A DNA stretch of 64,000 nucleotides from positions 6,395,001 to 6,459,000 of the forward strand of contig NZ_CP121354.1 of NCBI RefSeq assembly GCF_029674545.1. The letters are read 5' to 3'. The stretch comes from Mesorhizobium sp. WSM4904 (GTDB lineage Bacteria; Pseudomonadota; Alphaproteobacteria; Rhizobiales; Rhizobiaceae). Shown here piece after piece: positions 26,626-35,231 of this stretch. The notes under the pieces are model-generated. The model was not told the DNA's origin. It ran no database searches and saw only the letters and a list, made by a program, of their open reading frames with translations. Numbering within the stretch: position 1 is the first letter of the stretch; each line of letters starts with the position of its first letter. Made by a program: the position numbers and the translations under genes.

Positions 26626-27918
26626 ATGGCCATCACGCTTAGCCAAACCGACGCCGATTTCGAGCAGCGCTTTTCGGCATTCCTCACCACCAAGCGGGAG
26701 GTGTCGGCCGATGTCGAGGCGGTGGTGCGCGACATCGTCGCGCGGGTGCGCGCCGAAGGCGACAAGGCCCTCATCGACTACACGTTGAAATTCGACAAGG
26801 CCGATCTCGGCAAGCTCGGCATCGCCGTATCCAGGGACGACATCGCCAAGGCCTATGCCGCGGCCGACCCCGCCACGGTCGAAGCGCTTGAATTCGCGCG
26901 CGACCGCATCCGCTCGCATCACGAGCGGCAGAAGCCGAAGGATGACCGCTATACGGACGCCGCCGGCGTCGAGCTCGGCTCGCGCTGGACGGCGATCGAG
27001 GCCGTCGGCCTTTATGTGCCGGGCGGCACGGCGAGCTATCCGAGCTCCGTGCTGATGAACGCCGTGCCGGCGAAGGTCGCCGGGGTCGAGCGCATCGTGA
27101 TCGTGGTGCCGGCCTCCGGCGGCGTCATCAATCCGCTGGTCCTGGTCGCGGCCGACCTTGCCGGCGTTTCGGAGATCTACCGCATCGGCGGGGCGCAGGC
27201 CGTCGCCGCGCTCGCCTACGGCACCGAGACGATCAAGCCGGTCGCCAAGATCGTCGGACCGGGCAACGCCTATGTCGCGGCCGCCAAGCGCCAGGTGTTC
27301 GGCACCGTCGGCATCGACATGATCGCCGGGCCGTCGGAAGTGCTGGTCGTGGCCGACGCCGAAAACGATCCGGACTGGATCGCCGCCGATCTGCTGGCGC
27401 AGGCCGAGCATGACGCGTCGGCGCAGTCGATCCTGATCACCGACAATGCCGAGTTCGGCAAGGCGGTGGAGCATGCGGTCGAGCGCCAGTTGAAGACCCT
27501 GCCGCGCGCCGAGACGGCTGCGGCGAGCTGGCGCGATTTCGGCGCCGTGATCCTGGTGCCGGAGATCGAAGCCTCGCTGCCGCTGGTCGACCGCATCGCG
27601 GCCGAGCATGTCGAGCTCGCCTTCGACGACGCCGAGCGCTTCCTCGCCAGGATGCGCAATGCCGGGGCCGTCTTCCTCGGCCGGCATACGCCGGAAGTGA
27701 TCGGCGACTATGTCGGCGGCTCCAACCACGTACTGCCGACGGCGCGCTCGGCGCGTTTCTCGTCCGGCTTGTCCGTGCTCGATTTCGTCAAGCGGACGTC
27801 GATCCTGAAGCTCGGCCCGGAGCAGCTCAAGGCGCTGGCACCGGCGGCGATCGCGCTCGCCAAAGCGGAAGGGCTCGACGCACACGCACGCTCCGTGGCG
27901 ATCAGGCTGAACATGTAG
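26626..27918 (+). CDS. hisD: Histidinol dehydrogenase
   Basis: A 430-residue enzyme catalysing the last two oxidations of histidine synthesis (L-histidinol to L-histidine, two NAD used). Signature segments are [35 protein letters not shown], and [10 protein letters not shown] with the catalytic and Zn-binding His region. Length is typical. It is followed 2 bases later by the UPF0262 gene. Confidence 0.97.
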   Translation: MAITLSQTDADFEQRFSAFLTTKREVSADVEAVVRDIVARVRAEGDKALIDYTLKFDKADLGKLGIAVSRDDIAKAYAAADPATVEALEFARDRIRSHHERQKPKDDRYTDAAGVELGSRWTAIEAVGLYVPGGTASYPSSVLMNAVPAKVAGVERIVIVVPASGGVINPLVLVAADLAGVSEIYRIGGAQAVAALAYGTETIKPVAKIVGPGNAYVAAAKRQVFGTVGIDMIAGPSEVLVVADAENDPDWIAADLLAQAEHDASAQSILITDNAEFGKAVEHAVERQLKTLPRAETAAASWRDFGAVILVPEIEASLPLVDRIAAEHVELAFDDAERFLARMRNAGAVFLGRHTPEVIGDYVGGSNHVLPTARSARFSSGLSVLDFVKRTSILKLGPEQLKALAPAAIALAKAEGLDAHARSVAIRLNM

Positions 27919-27920
27919 CG

Positions 27921-28406
27921 ATGTCCGGCCGCCACCAAAACCGCGACAGGCTGATCGACGTCGAGCTCGACGAATCGATCGGACGTTCGACGCCCGATGT
28001 CGAGCATGAGCGGGCGGTGGCGATCTTCGACCTGATCGAGGAAAACAGCTTCCGGCCGGTCAATGACGACGGCGCCGGCCCATACAGGCTTAAGCTGTCG
28101 CTGGCCGAGCAGCGCCTGGTGTTCGCCGTCAGCCGCGAGGACGGCGCCGACGTGGTCACCCACATCCTGTCGCTGACGCCGCTGAGGCGCATCGTCAAGG
28201 ATTACTACCTGATCTGCGAAAGCTACTACGAGGCCATCCGCTCCTCGACGCCCAGCCATATCGAGGCGATCGACATGGGGCGGCGCGGGTTGCACAATGA
28301 AGGCTCACAGACACTGATGGACCGGCTGGCCGGCAAGATCGAGATCGACTTCGACACGGCGCGGCGACTGTTCACGCTGGTCTGCGTGCTGCATTGGCGG
28401 GGCTAG
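27921..28406 (+). CDS. UPF0262 family protein
   Basis: A 161-residue protein of the UPF0262 family ([20 protein letters not shown] near the start, [25 protein letters not shown]-like [19 protein letters not shown]). It is confined to alphaproteobacteria and placed directly after hisD in this order. Function unknown. A palindromic repeat overlaps its stop codon. Confidence 0.92.
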   Translation: MSGRHQNRDRLIDVELDESIGRSTPDVEHERAVAIFDLIEENSFRPVNDDGAGPYRLKLSLAEQRLVFAVSREDGADVVTHILSLTPLRRIVKDYYLICESYYEAIRSSTPSHIEAIDMGRRGLHNEGSQTLMDRLAGKIEIDFDTARRLFTLVCVLHWRG

Positions 28407-28583
28407 ATCAGGATGACGTTTCGTTGAGTCGCCATCCTGATCTAACTCTTTGTTGGAGCATGGTCTTCTCCGAAAACCGGTTCCCACTTTTTGCGTTCGC
28501 TGACCTCCGGTTCGGGACCATGCTCTTTAGTCGGAGCACGGTCTTCTCCGAAAACCGGTTCCCACTTTTCGGGACCATGCTCT
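28405..28583. repeat. RIME-like repeat array (three palindromes)
   Basis: An 11-base perfect inverted repeat, AGATCAGGATG ... CATCCTGATCT (28405-28443), is followed by two copies of the GAGCATGGTC ... GACCATGCTCT type palindrome (about 28455-28530 and 28537-28583). Both hold the core CCGAAAACCGGTTCCCACTT. The array ends 1 base before the start codon of the phosphatase gene. Confidence 0.85.
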
Positions 28584-28584
28584 A

Positions 28585-29019
28585 GTGCCGGCCACACTGC
28601 CGCATTCGATCCTGTTTTTGTGCGGCATGAACGCCGTTCGCTCGCCGATGGCGGAACAGCTGGCGCGAAGGTTCCTGCCGGCCACCACCTTCGTCGCTTC
28701 GGCCGGGGTGCGCAGCGGCGAGCGCGATCCCTTCGTCGACGCCGTGCTTGCCGAGGAGGGTCTGACGCTCGGCGAGCGGCAGCCGAGAACGCTGGACGAG
28801 CTGGAGGACGACTATTTCGACCTGATCGTGACGCTGGCACCGGAAGCGCACCACGCCGCACTCGAGCTCACCCGCTCGCTCGCCGTCGAGGTCGAATACT
28901 GGCCGATGCCCGATCCGACCGACACCGGGGGCACGCGCGAGCACATCATGGCGGCCTATCGCGACGTGCGCGAACGGCTGAAAGCGCGCATTGCCAAGCG
29001 TTTCGCGCCGCCGGAGTGA
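28585..29019 (+). CDS. Low-molecular-weight protein-tyrosine-phosphatase family protein
   Basis: A 144-residue LMW-PTP/ArsC-fold protein. The phosphate loop CGMNAVRSP fits CX5R(S), and the catalytic acid is the Asp in MPDPTDTGG. Substrates could be phosphotyrosine proteins or arsenate; the family is ambiguous. The GTG at 28585 directly abuts a RIME-like palindrome, so no ordinary ribosome site exists outside the repeat. It is part of the conserved block between UPF0262 and infA. Confidence 0.88.
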   Translation: MPATLPHSILFLCGMNAVRSPMAEQLARRFLPATTFVASAGVRSGERDPFVDAVLAEEGLTLGERQPRTLDELEDDYFDLIVTLAPEAHHAALELTRSLAVEVEYWPMPDPTDTGGTREHIMAAYRDVRERLKARIAKRFAPPE

Positions 29020-29150
29020 AAAATGCGCTGCCGATTAAGCATGTTCACAAGCGGGCGATTATCATATAGGTTCCGCCGCAAATTCCGGCTGGAGTCGGGT
29101 GATTTCCGGTCGGCTCGGCCGAAAATCATCCGACTCCGGATCAAAGAAGT

Positions 29151-29201
29151 AGAGCATGATGTCGTCCGAAAACCGCTTGACACTTTTCGGCATCATGCTC
29201 T
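29151..29201. repeat. RIME-like palindromic repeat
   Basis: Inverted repeat AGAGCATGATG ... CATCATGCTCT enclosing CCGAAAACCGCTTGACACTT. A second, weaker inverted repeat (GTGATTTCCGG ... CCGAAAATCATC, about 29098-29131) precedes it, as in the element at 29480. Confidence 0.8.
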
Positions 29202-29236
29202 AGGCGCCGGAACCGCCATCCAAGCAAAGGTATCGA

Positions 29237-29455
29237 ATGCCGAAGGAAGAAGTCCTCGAGTTTCCGGGCGTGGTCACGGAACTGCTGCCCAATGCGATGT
29301 TCCGGGTGAAGCTCGAAAACGAGCACGAGATCATCGCCCACACGGCCGGCCGCATGCGCAAGAACCGCATCCGCGTACTGACCGGCGACAAGGTCCTGGT
29401 CGAGATGACGCCTTACGACCTGACCAAGGGCCGCATCACCTACCGTTTCAAGTAA
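29237..29455 (+). CDS. infA: Translation initiation factor IF-1
   Basis: A 72-residue OB-fold protein that binds the ribosomal A site during initiation. It matches IF-1 over its whole length ([20 protein letters not shown], the central [15 protein letters not shown], and the ending [11 protein letters not shown]). An AAAGGT ribosome site lies 5 bases before the ATG. RIME-like repeats flank it on both sides. Confidence 0.97.
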
Positions 29456-29479
29456 CAGTTCGGCGCGAGCCCAGAGCCC

Positions 29480-29580
29480 GATGATCTCAGGTCTGTTCGA
29501 CCTGAAATCATCCGGCTACAAACCAGGGAGTGGAGCATGATGTCGTCCGAAAACCGCTTCACACTTTTCGGCATCATGCT
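29480..29580. repeat. RIME-like palindromic repeat
   Basis: Two inverted repeats: GATGATCTCAGGT ... ACCTGAAATCATC (about 29480-29512) and GAGCATGATGTC ... GGCATCATGCTC (about 29533-29581), the latter with core CCGAAAACCGCTTCACACTT. It ends about 3 bases before the maf start codon. Confidence 0.82.
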
Positions 29581-29583
29581 CCC

Positions 29584-30210
29584 ATGAGCATCCTGCAGAA
29601 GCTGGTGCTTGCCTCGGGTTCGCCGCGCCGCATCGAGCTGTTGCAGCAGGCCGGCATCGAGCCGGACCGCATTTTGCCGGCCGACGTCGACGAGACGCCG
29701 CTGCGCGCCGAGCATCCGCGCTCGCTGGCCAAGCGCCTGTCCAAGGAAAAAGCCGAGAAGGCGCTCGCCTCGCTGAAGAGCGAGGACGACCATGCGCCGG
29801 CCTTCGTCCTCGCCGCCGATACGGTGGTGGCCGTCGGGCGCCGCATCCTGCCCAAGGCCGAGACCATCGACGACGCCGTGAACTGCCTCGGCCTGCTTTC
29901 CGGCCGCTCGCACCGCGTCTATTCCGGCATCTGCCTGATCACCCCGGGCGGCAAGCTCAGGCAGCGGCTGGTGGAAACCAGGGTCCGCTTCAAACGGCTG
30001 CCGCGCGAGGAGATCGACGCCTATGTCGCGTCGGGCGAATGGCGCGGCAAGGCCGGCGGCTATGCCGTGCAGGGGCTTGCCGGTTCCTTCGTCGTCAAGC
30101 TGGTCGGCTCCTACACCAATGTGGTCGGCCTGCCGCTTTATGAGAGTGTGGCGCTGCTTTCCGGCGAGGGCTTCAAGGCGCACAAGAACTGGCACGTCGC
30201 GCGGCCATGA
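29584..30210 (+). CDS. maf: Maf family nucleotide pyrophosphatase
   Basis: A 208-residue Maf/Ham1-fold protein that hydrolyses non-canonical or modified nucleoside triphosphates. It has [14 protein letters not shown] at the N-terminus, [11 protein letters not shown] and the conserved [12 protein letters not shown]. The ATG at 29584 gives the family N-terminus. The only sequence upstream is a RIME-like repeat with no clear ribosome site. The stop overlaps the yacG start (ATGA). Confidence 0.93.
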   Translation: MSILQKLVLASGSPRRIELLQQAGIEPDRILPADVDETPLRAEHPRSLAKRLSKEKAEKALASLKSEDDHAPAFVLAADTVVAVGRRILPKAETIDDAVNCLGLLSGRSHRVYSGICLITPGGKLRQRLVETRVRFKRLPREEIDAYVASGEWRGKAGGYAVQGLAGSFVVKLVGSYTNVVGLPLYESVALLSGEGFKAHKNWHVARP

Positions 30211-30428
30211 GCCCGGACGACAAGGTCACGCCGCTCCGCCCGAAGCGACCCTGCCCCGAATGCGGCAAGCCTTCCGTGCGCGAGCACTATCCGTTCTGCT
30301 CGGCGCGCTGCAAGGATATCGACCTCAATCGCTGGCTGAAAGGCGCCTATGTCATCCCCGGCCGCGACGACGAGGAGGAAGAAGACGACGGCCCGAAGCA
30401 AGGCCCTTCGCCCAAAGACGAGGCGTGA
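30207..30428 (+). CDS. yacG: DNA gyrase inhibitor YacG (zinc-binding)
   Basis: A 73-residue protein with the four-Cys zinc site CPECGKP ... [17 protein letters not shown], diagnostic for YacG, followed by an acidic tail. In E. coli the protein binds GyrB and inhibits gyrase. It is translationally coupled to maf by a 4-base overlap. Confidence 0.93.
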   Translation: MSPDDKVTPLRPKRPCPECGKPSVREHYPFCSARCKDIDLNRWLKGAYVIPGRDDEEEEDDGPKQGPSPKDEA

Positions 30429-30582
30429 ATGCGCGTGGCAATCGGCCATTTCCCGCGATTTTTCTTTATCAACACCTAAGCGCTGGACAGGCGAAATTCC
30501 CATGCTATAACCCACGCGCTTTCCAGGGGCGCCGCCCGGCGCCCTGGTGAAACCCGGCGGGCGATCCCGTTAGCCGGCACAG

Positions 30583-30658
<76 letters not shown>

Positions 30659-30725
30659 TTTCCTCTTCTCCCCACACTCCCTTGCGCCGAAGCAGTTTCT
30701 GCAAAGCCCTCTGCCAAGCCAAGCT

Positions 30726-31189
30726 ATGAAGATCCTGACGCAGCTCAAGGAAATTTCCGGCGCTGGAACGCTGCTTTTTCCAAGTGTGTTGTCACCCTCC
30801 CGCCCGATTTCCGACAACTCATTGAACACCGCCTTACGTCGTATGCGCTACAGCAAGGACGAAGCGACGGCCACGGGTTTCGAGCAACCGCATCTACTCT
30901 GCTAAACGAATGCGGTAAGTGGCATCCGAATGCCATAGAGCGGCAACTGGTCCACATCGAGAACAACGACGTTCGTCGTGCCTATGCGGGCGCAGAGCAC
31001 TGGGAAGAGCGCGTCAAGATGATGCAATGGTGGGCCGACTATCTAGATGAACTCGAAGGCAAAAACCCGCAGCTGATCTCAAATCGGGGTACGCGGCAAG
31101 CCTGCTACCCACAAGCCATCACGACGGTCTACTTTGAACCCATCAACGACGGTTCACCACAGGCCGAGACGAACTTCCTCAGCGATTGA
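30726..31189 (+). pseudogene. Truncated, frameshifted tyrosine-type integrase (P4 family)
   Basis: Only the C-terminal part of an island integrase remains. From 30726 the frame reads TLLFPSVLSPSRPISDNSL then ALRRMRYSKDEATA, matching the segment before the catalytic HxxR box. Near 30871 a one-base loss moves the reading to another frame, which continues GHGFRATASTLLNECGKW, AIERQLVHIE, the catalytic Tyr in VRRAYAGAEHWEERV, and MMQWWADYLDEL, ending at 31189. The N-terminal two thirds are absent because tRNA-Phe lies just upstream. It cannot encode an active recombinase. Confidence 0.9.
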
Positions 31190-31245
31190 GCACGATGTAA
31201 ATAGATAAATAGATAGATATATCAGCTTCATTGCCGAGGTTTTCT

Positions 31246-31515
31246 ATGAGCGAGCAAAATCGATGTTCCTGGCGGGAGCGCATGACGATCCTCGGCGATG
31301 TCGAGGTGGCGTCCTTTCTTCCGTGGATCAATCGTCATGCCGCCAAGCTCGGGCTCACGCATGCAATATGCCTTGCCGGTCCCGACCGCATTGAACTCGA
31401 CATTGCCGGTCCGGCCGAACTCATCGACATGATGGAGATGGGGTGCTCTCTTGGACCAATCGATGTCTGGGTCGAGACCATCCGCCGGGCGCCGGTCGAG
31501 AGCGAATCGGGCTAG
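31246..31515 (+). CDS. Acylphosphatase-fold protein without catalytic residues
   Basis: An 89-residue protein that follows the acylphosphatase fold (GDVEVASFLPWINRHAAKLGLT, then the late GCSLGPIDVWVETI). The catalytic Arg of the GRVQGVGFR loop is Leu here (ASFLPW), and the catalytic Asn strand is altered (ICLAGPDRIELDI), so enzyme activity is unlikely. The ATG at 31246 has AGG 7 bases upstream; a tetranucleotide run (ATAG/ATAA) lies in the leader at about 31199-31221. It sits between the integrase scar and the Rieske cluster. The role is unknown. Confidence 0.6.
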   Translation: MSEQNRCSWRERMTILGDVEVASFLPWINRHAAKLGLTHAICLAGPDRIELDIAGPAELIDMMEMGCSLGPIDVWVETIRRAPVESESG

Positions 31516-31678
31516 GTTTCTGGGCCAGCGGGCGTCTGCCTGCCGAGGCGGCATGCACCTTTTTTAGGCATTATTGCCAGTGAGGAAATCTTGTGCAAAC
31601 GTAACCCGGCATATTGGCATATCCTTGACCGCGAAGCTTCGCTCGGGAAGATGCTGGAGCCGTTTTGAAAGTTGATGC

Positions 31679-32329
31679 ATGCCGCCTTATCCCACCGGCT
31701 CATGGATGCCTGTTGCCCTCTCCGCGGACTTGCCGGCGGGAACCGTAATGCCGGCGCAATCCCCGGCCGGACCGGTTGCCCTTTGGCGAACCCGTTCCGG
31801 CCGTGCGGCGGCCTTCGCCGACAGATGCCCCCATCGCGGCATGCGCCTTTCCCAGGGCTTCGTACGCGGTGAGACCCTGGCCTGCATCTATCACGGCTGG
31901 AGCTACGCCAAGGCGGGAAACTGCCAGCGCATTCCGGCCCATCCGGCATTGACGCCGCCGGACACGATTCGTGTCGCGACGCAGCACCTCGAGGATGGCG
32001 GCGGCATCATATGGATTTCGGTTGGCGAACCCGCCGCCGGGCCGCCGCGGTTCGAGGGCCTTGCGCCGCTCCGCTCCATGGTGGTGGAAGCGGGCATCGT
32101 GGCGCTGGAGGCGGCCGCGGGCACGAAGGCCGCTGGAGGCCTGCTCGACTACACCCACGATGAACAGGCCGTCTGGCTGCTGCTTGCTCCCGATGGGCAG
32201 GCGCGCACGCTGATGCATGTTTTGGTGGACGAGGACAGCAATCCGGACGAGCGTATCGCCGCGTCGAGGGCCGCCGAGGCGCTGCGGCGGGCGGCCGAGG
32301 ATATTGCACGCGCCGGGATCGCCCGATGA
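31679..32329 (+). CDS. Stand-alone Rieske [2Fe-2S] protein
   Basis: A 216-residue protein with an N-terminal Rieske domain of the ring-hydroxylating oxygenase type. Cluster ligands are C50 and H52 in CPHRGM and C69 and H72 in CIYHGW. The C-terminal 90 residues (TKAAGGLLDYTHDEQAVWLL ...) look like a remnant of an oxygenase catalytic domain without the iron ligands; they contain MHVLVDEDS. It overlaps the next gene by ATGA. Because that next protein has an oxygenase catalytic domain but no Rieske ligands, this protein probably supplies the cluster in trans (inference). No reductase domain is attached, so the electron donor must be encoded elsewhere. Confidence 0.85.
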   Translation: MPPYPTGSWMPVALSADLPAGTVMPAQSPAGPVALWRTRSGRAAAFADRCPHRGMRLSQGFVRGETLACIYHGWSYAKAGNCQRIPAHPALTPPDTIRVATQHLEDGGGIIWISVGEPAAGPPRFEGLAPLRSMVVEAGIVALEAAAGTKAAGGLLDYTHDEQAVWLLLAPDGQARTLMHVLVDEDSNPDERIAASRAAEALRRAAEDIARAGIAR

Positions 32330-33171
32330 CCGGCAACACGATGATCGACGGATGGTACCCTGTCAGCCTTGCTAGCCAGCTCGATGCGCATGGGCGCAGG
32401 ACGGCCCTGATGGGCGAGCCGATCATGGTGAGGCGCGGCGAAGACGGAAACGCGAAGGTCACGGGCGGCAACGGACGTGACCTGCCGGCCTGCATCCGCT
32501 ACGGCCATGTCTGGTCATCGCTCGGTGATCCACAAAAGCCGCTGTTTGCGATCCCCGAGGCCGATCAGCCGGGCCGCCGGCTCGTCGATGTCGGGGTGGT
32601 GCGCGTGCGCTGCTCGCCATTGCGTGCGGTGGAGAACTTCCTGGACATCGCGCATTTTCCTTTCGTGCATACCGACATACTGGGGGCCGAGCCGCATACG
32701 GAGGTGCAGAACTACAAGGTCGAGATCCGAGAGGACGAAGACGAGGTTTGGGCCACTCAGGTGAAGTTCTACCAGCCGCAGGCCGCAAAGTCGGCGGAAG
32801 GTGGCATCACCACGGAATACATGTACCGCGTGCCCGCGCCGACCTGCTCGGTGCTCTACAAGACCTGCCCGCCTCGCCCGGCGGAATGGGACGTCATCAC
32901 ACTTTTCGTGCAACCACTTGCCGAAGACCTGTGCGACGTCTGGCCATGGATGGCGCTGTTCGATGACGAAACACCGATGACCGACCTGATCCATTTCCAG
33001 CAGACGATCTTCGTTCAGGACCGGTCGATCCTCGAAAACCAGATTCCGAGGCTGCTGCCGCTCGATCCCGGCATGGAGATTCCCACGCGCGCCGACCTTA
33101 CCTCGGTTGCCTACCGGCGCTGGCTGAAACGCCACGGCTACACCTACGGCGCGCAACTGGTGGCGCAATGA
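32326..33171 (+). CDS. Rieske oxygenase catalytic subunit lacking Rieske ligands (NdmC-like)
   Basis: A 281-residue protein related to vanillate demethylase / N-demethylase type oxygenase alpha subunits. The mononuclear iron motif is intact (N104, D107, H110, H115 in ENFLDIAHFPFVH). The N-terminal Rieske region is collapsed: where CxH and CxxH should be there is GNGRDLPACIRYGHVWSS, with no ligand set. This layout and length recall NdmC of caffeine-degrading Pseudomonas, which borrows its Rieske cluster from NdmD. It overlaps the Rieske gene and the GST-like gene by 4 bases each, pointing to a fixed complex. The substrate is unknown; an N- or O-demethylation is likely. Confidence 0.8.
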   Translation: MTGNTMIDGWYPVSLASQLDAHGRRTALMGEPIMVRRGEDGNAKVTGGNGRDLPACIRYGHVWSSLGDPQKPLFAIPEADQPGRRLVDVGVVRVRCSPLRAVENFLDIAHFPFVHTDILGAEPHTEVQNYKVEIREDEDEVWATQVKFYQPQAAKSAEGGITTEYMYRVPAPTCSVLYKTCPPRPAEWDVITLFVQPLAEDLCDVWPWMALFDDETPMTDLIHFQQTIFVQDRSILENQIPRLLPLDPGMEIPTRADLTSVAYRRWLKRHGYTYGAQLVAQ

Positions 33172-33827
33172 AGCTCTACGACTACGTGCTGTCGCCGAGC
33201 TGCTACAAGGTGCGCCTCATGGCTGCGCTGATCGGGGTGACGCTCGACATCCGCCCTGTCGACTTCCATCCCGGTTGCGAGCATCGCGGTCCTGAGCTCA
33301 TGGCGCTCAATCCGGCGGGGTCGATCCCGATCCTGGAGGATGGCGACCTCGTGCTGACCGAATCCTCGGCCATGCTGGTCCATCTAGCCGCGAAGGCGGC
33401 ACCCCAATGGCTGGGCAATGATACGGCCGGGCGGGCGGCGCGCGTCCAGCAATGGCTGTCCTTCTCGCACCGGCTGACCTCGAGCCTTGGGGCGGCGCGC
33501 TTGCACGAGATGCTGCTGCGTCCGGGCAATATCGCCGCCCTTCAGGAGCAGGGAATAGCGGCCCTGCGGGAGCTGGAAGCCGGCCTCGTCGAACAGCATA
33601 TCCGCGGCCAGCGCTTCCTCGCGTCGGATCGACCGACGATCGCCGACATTGCCTGCTTTCCCTATGTTGCGCTGGCGCCGGACGGCGGCGTTTCGCTCGA
33701 TCCCTACCCCGCTATCCGGCTCTGGTCACGGGCGGTCCGCAGTCTCCAGGGCTTCATCGAGATGCCGGGCATCCACCGGCTGCACGAACTGACACCCGCA
33801 CCGGTCCTCGAAGTCGGCGAGGCCTGA
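33168..33827 (+). CDS. Glutathione S-transferase-like protein (NdmE-like context)
   Basis: A 219-residue protein with an N-terminal thioredoxin-fold GST domain (YDYVLSPSCYKVRLMAALIG, NPAGSIPILEDGDLVLTESSAM) and an all-helical C-terminal domain (SDRPTIADIACFPY). The active-site region has Ser/Cys in SPSC. In caffeine-degrading Pseudomonas a GST-like protein, NdmE, is a structural part of the NdmC/NdmD demethylase. The same gene order here (split oxygenase then GST-like) supports a similar structural or glutathione-dependent role, which is inference. It starts inside the stop of the oxygenase gene and ends 1 base before the amidohydrolase. Confidence 0.85.
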   Translation: MKLYDYVLSPSCYKVRLMAALIGVTLDIRPVDFHPGCEHRGPELMALNPAGSIPILEDGDLVLTESSAMLVHLAAKAAPQWLGNDTAGRAARVQQWLSFSHRLTSSLGAARLHEMLLRPGNIAALQEQGIAALRELEAGLVEQHIRGQRFLASDRPTIADIACFPYVALAPDGGVSLDPYPAIRLWSRAVRSLQGFIEMPGIHRLHELTPAPVLEVGEA

Positions 33828-33828
33828 C

Positions 33829-35208
33829 GTGGCGGGCTATTTGCTGAAGGGCTGCGCTGCGGTCATCGTGGACGAGGGCAACGGTCCGGACATCCGACGC
33901 AATGTCGATGTCTTGACCGACGGCCCGGCAATACGGGCCATCGGCGCGGGCCTCGACAAGGCAGAGCTGCCCGTTGGAACAGTCACGCAGGACGCCGCTG
34001 GCTGGTTCGTCTATCCCGGCCTCGTCAACACCCATCACCACTTCTTTCAATGCTTCGTGCGCAACCGCGCCGATCTGGACTGGACGAAGCTGTCGGTCAT
34101 CGAATGGCTCGACCGCATCTATCCCATTTTCTCGCGGCTGACTGAGGAATGCTTCTACCACGCATCGGTCACGGCGATGGCCGAGCTGATAAAGCACGGC
34201 TGCACGACGGCATTCGACCATCAGTATTGCTTTCCGCGGCAGGCGGGCAAGCGGCTGATCGACCGGCAGTTCCAAGCAGCCGAACTGCTCGGCATGCGCT
34301 TCCATGCCGGACGCGGCGGCAACACGCTGCCCAAATCGGAAGGCTCGACCATCCCCGACGCCATGCTGGAAACGACCGACGAATTCATCGCCGACTGCGC
34401 CCGGCTGATCGACGCCTACCATGATGCCGGTCCCTTCGGCATGCGGCAGGTCGTCGTCGCGCCTTGCCAGCCAGTCAACTGCTATCGCGACACCTTCGTG
34501 GAATCGGTGGCGCTGGCGCGCGACCGCGGGGTGCGCATGCATACGCATGTCGGCGAGGGCGAAAGCCCGCTAATCGAGGCCCGTCACGGCATGCGCACGG
34601 TGGACTATTGCGCGGACATCGGCTTCTGCGGGCCGGATACCTTCTATGCCCATTGCTGGGAACTGACCCACGACGAGCTGCGCAAGATGGCCGCGAGCGG
34701 CACCGGCGTCGCCCACTGCCCGGAACCGGTCTATCTCGTCGGCGCCGAAATCACCGACATTCCGGCGATGTCGGCCTTCGGACTCAGTGTGGGTCTGGGC
34801 TGCGACGGCGCCGCCTCAAACGACAATTCCAACCTGATGCACTGCATCCATTCCGCCTACATGCTGCAGTGCCTGTCGGCGTCGACGCGCGACCATCCGG
34901 TGCCGCCGCCGGCCGATTTTCTCGGCTATGCGACGACCGGAGGCGCGGCATTGCTCGGGCGCGGCGACATCGGCAGGCTGGCGCCCCGCATGGCCGCCGA
35001 CCTTTTCGCCATCGACACGCGGCGCATGGACTATGTCGGCACGCGGCACGATCCGCTGAGCCTGCTGGCCAAGGTGGGCATCGGCGCGCCGACGGACATG
35101 ACCATGATCAACGGCCGCATCGTCTGGGCCAAAGGCGAATTCCCGGGGCTCGACGAGGCCAGACTGTTCGCGCAAGCCGAGGCGGCGCTTGCGACGGTGG
35201 AATTTTAG
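33829..35208 (+). CDS. Amidohydrolase, 8-oxoguanine deaminase / chlorohydrolase-like
   Basis: A 459-residue metal-dependent hydrolase of the COG0402 group. Metal ligands: HxH in VNTHHHFFQ (H69, H71), His in MHTHVGEGES, His in FYAHCWELTHDE and Asp in GLGCDGAASND. The THHHFFQ start and FDHQYCFP segment resemble 8-oxoguanine and isoguanine deaminases more than classical guanine deaminase. The enzyme probably deaminates a purine-like ring in the cytoplasm. A GTG start lies 1 base after the GST-like gene. With the importer downstream it suggests catabolism of an imported purine derivative. Confidence 0.85.
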   Translation: MAGYLLKGCAAVIVDEGNGPDIRRNVDVLTDGPAIRAIGAGLDKAELPVGTVTQDAAGWFVYPGLVNTHHHFFQCFVRNRADLDWTKLSVIEWLDRIYPIFSRLTEECFYHASVTAMAELIKHGCTTAFDHQYCFPRQAGKRLIDRQFQAAELLGMRFHAGRGGNTLPKSEGSTIPDAMLETTDEFIADCARLIDAYHDAGPFGMRQVVVAPCQPVNCYRDTFVESVALARDRGVRMHTHVGEGESPLIEARHGMRTVDYCADIGFCGPDTFYAHCWELTHDELRKMAASGTGVAHCPEPVYLVGAEITDIPAMSAFGLSVGLGCDGAASNDNSNLMHCIHSAYMLQCLSASTRDHPVPPPADFLGYATTGGAALLGRGDIGRLAPRMAADLFAIDTRRMDYVGTRHDPLSLLAKVGIGAPTDMTMINGRIVWAKGEFPGLDEARLFAQAEAALATVEF

Positions 35209-35231
35209 AAACCAAAACAAGGGGAACCGAC

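Noticed and set aside
28405..29580. CRISPR-like repeats
   Set aside because: The repeated units are palindromic, of variable spacing and in separate gene gaps, with no uniform spacers or cas genes. They fit RIME-type intergenic elements.
31536..31566. Possible terminator (GC-rich hairpin then six T) after the acylphosphatase-like gene
   Set aside because: The stem is only about 4 perfect pairs with mismatches outside, too weak to call.
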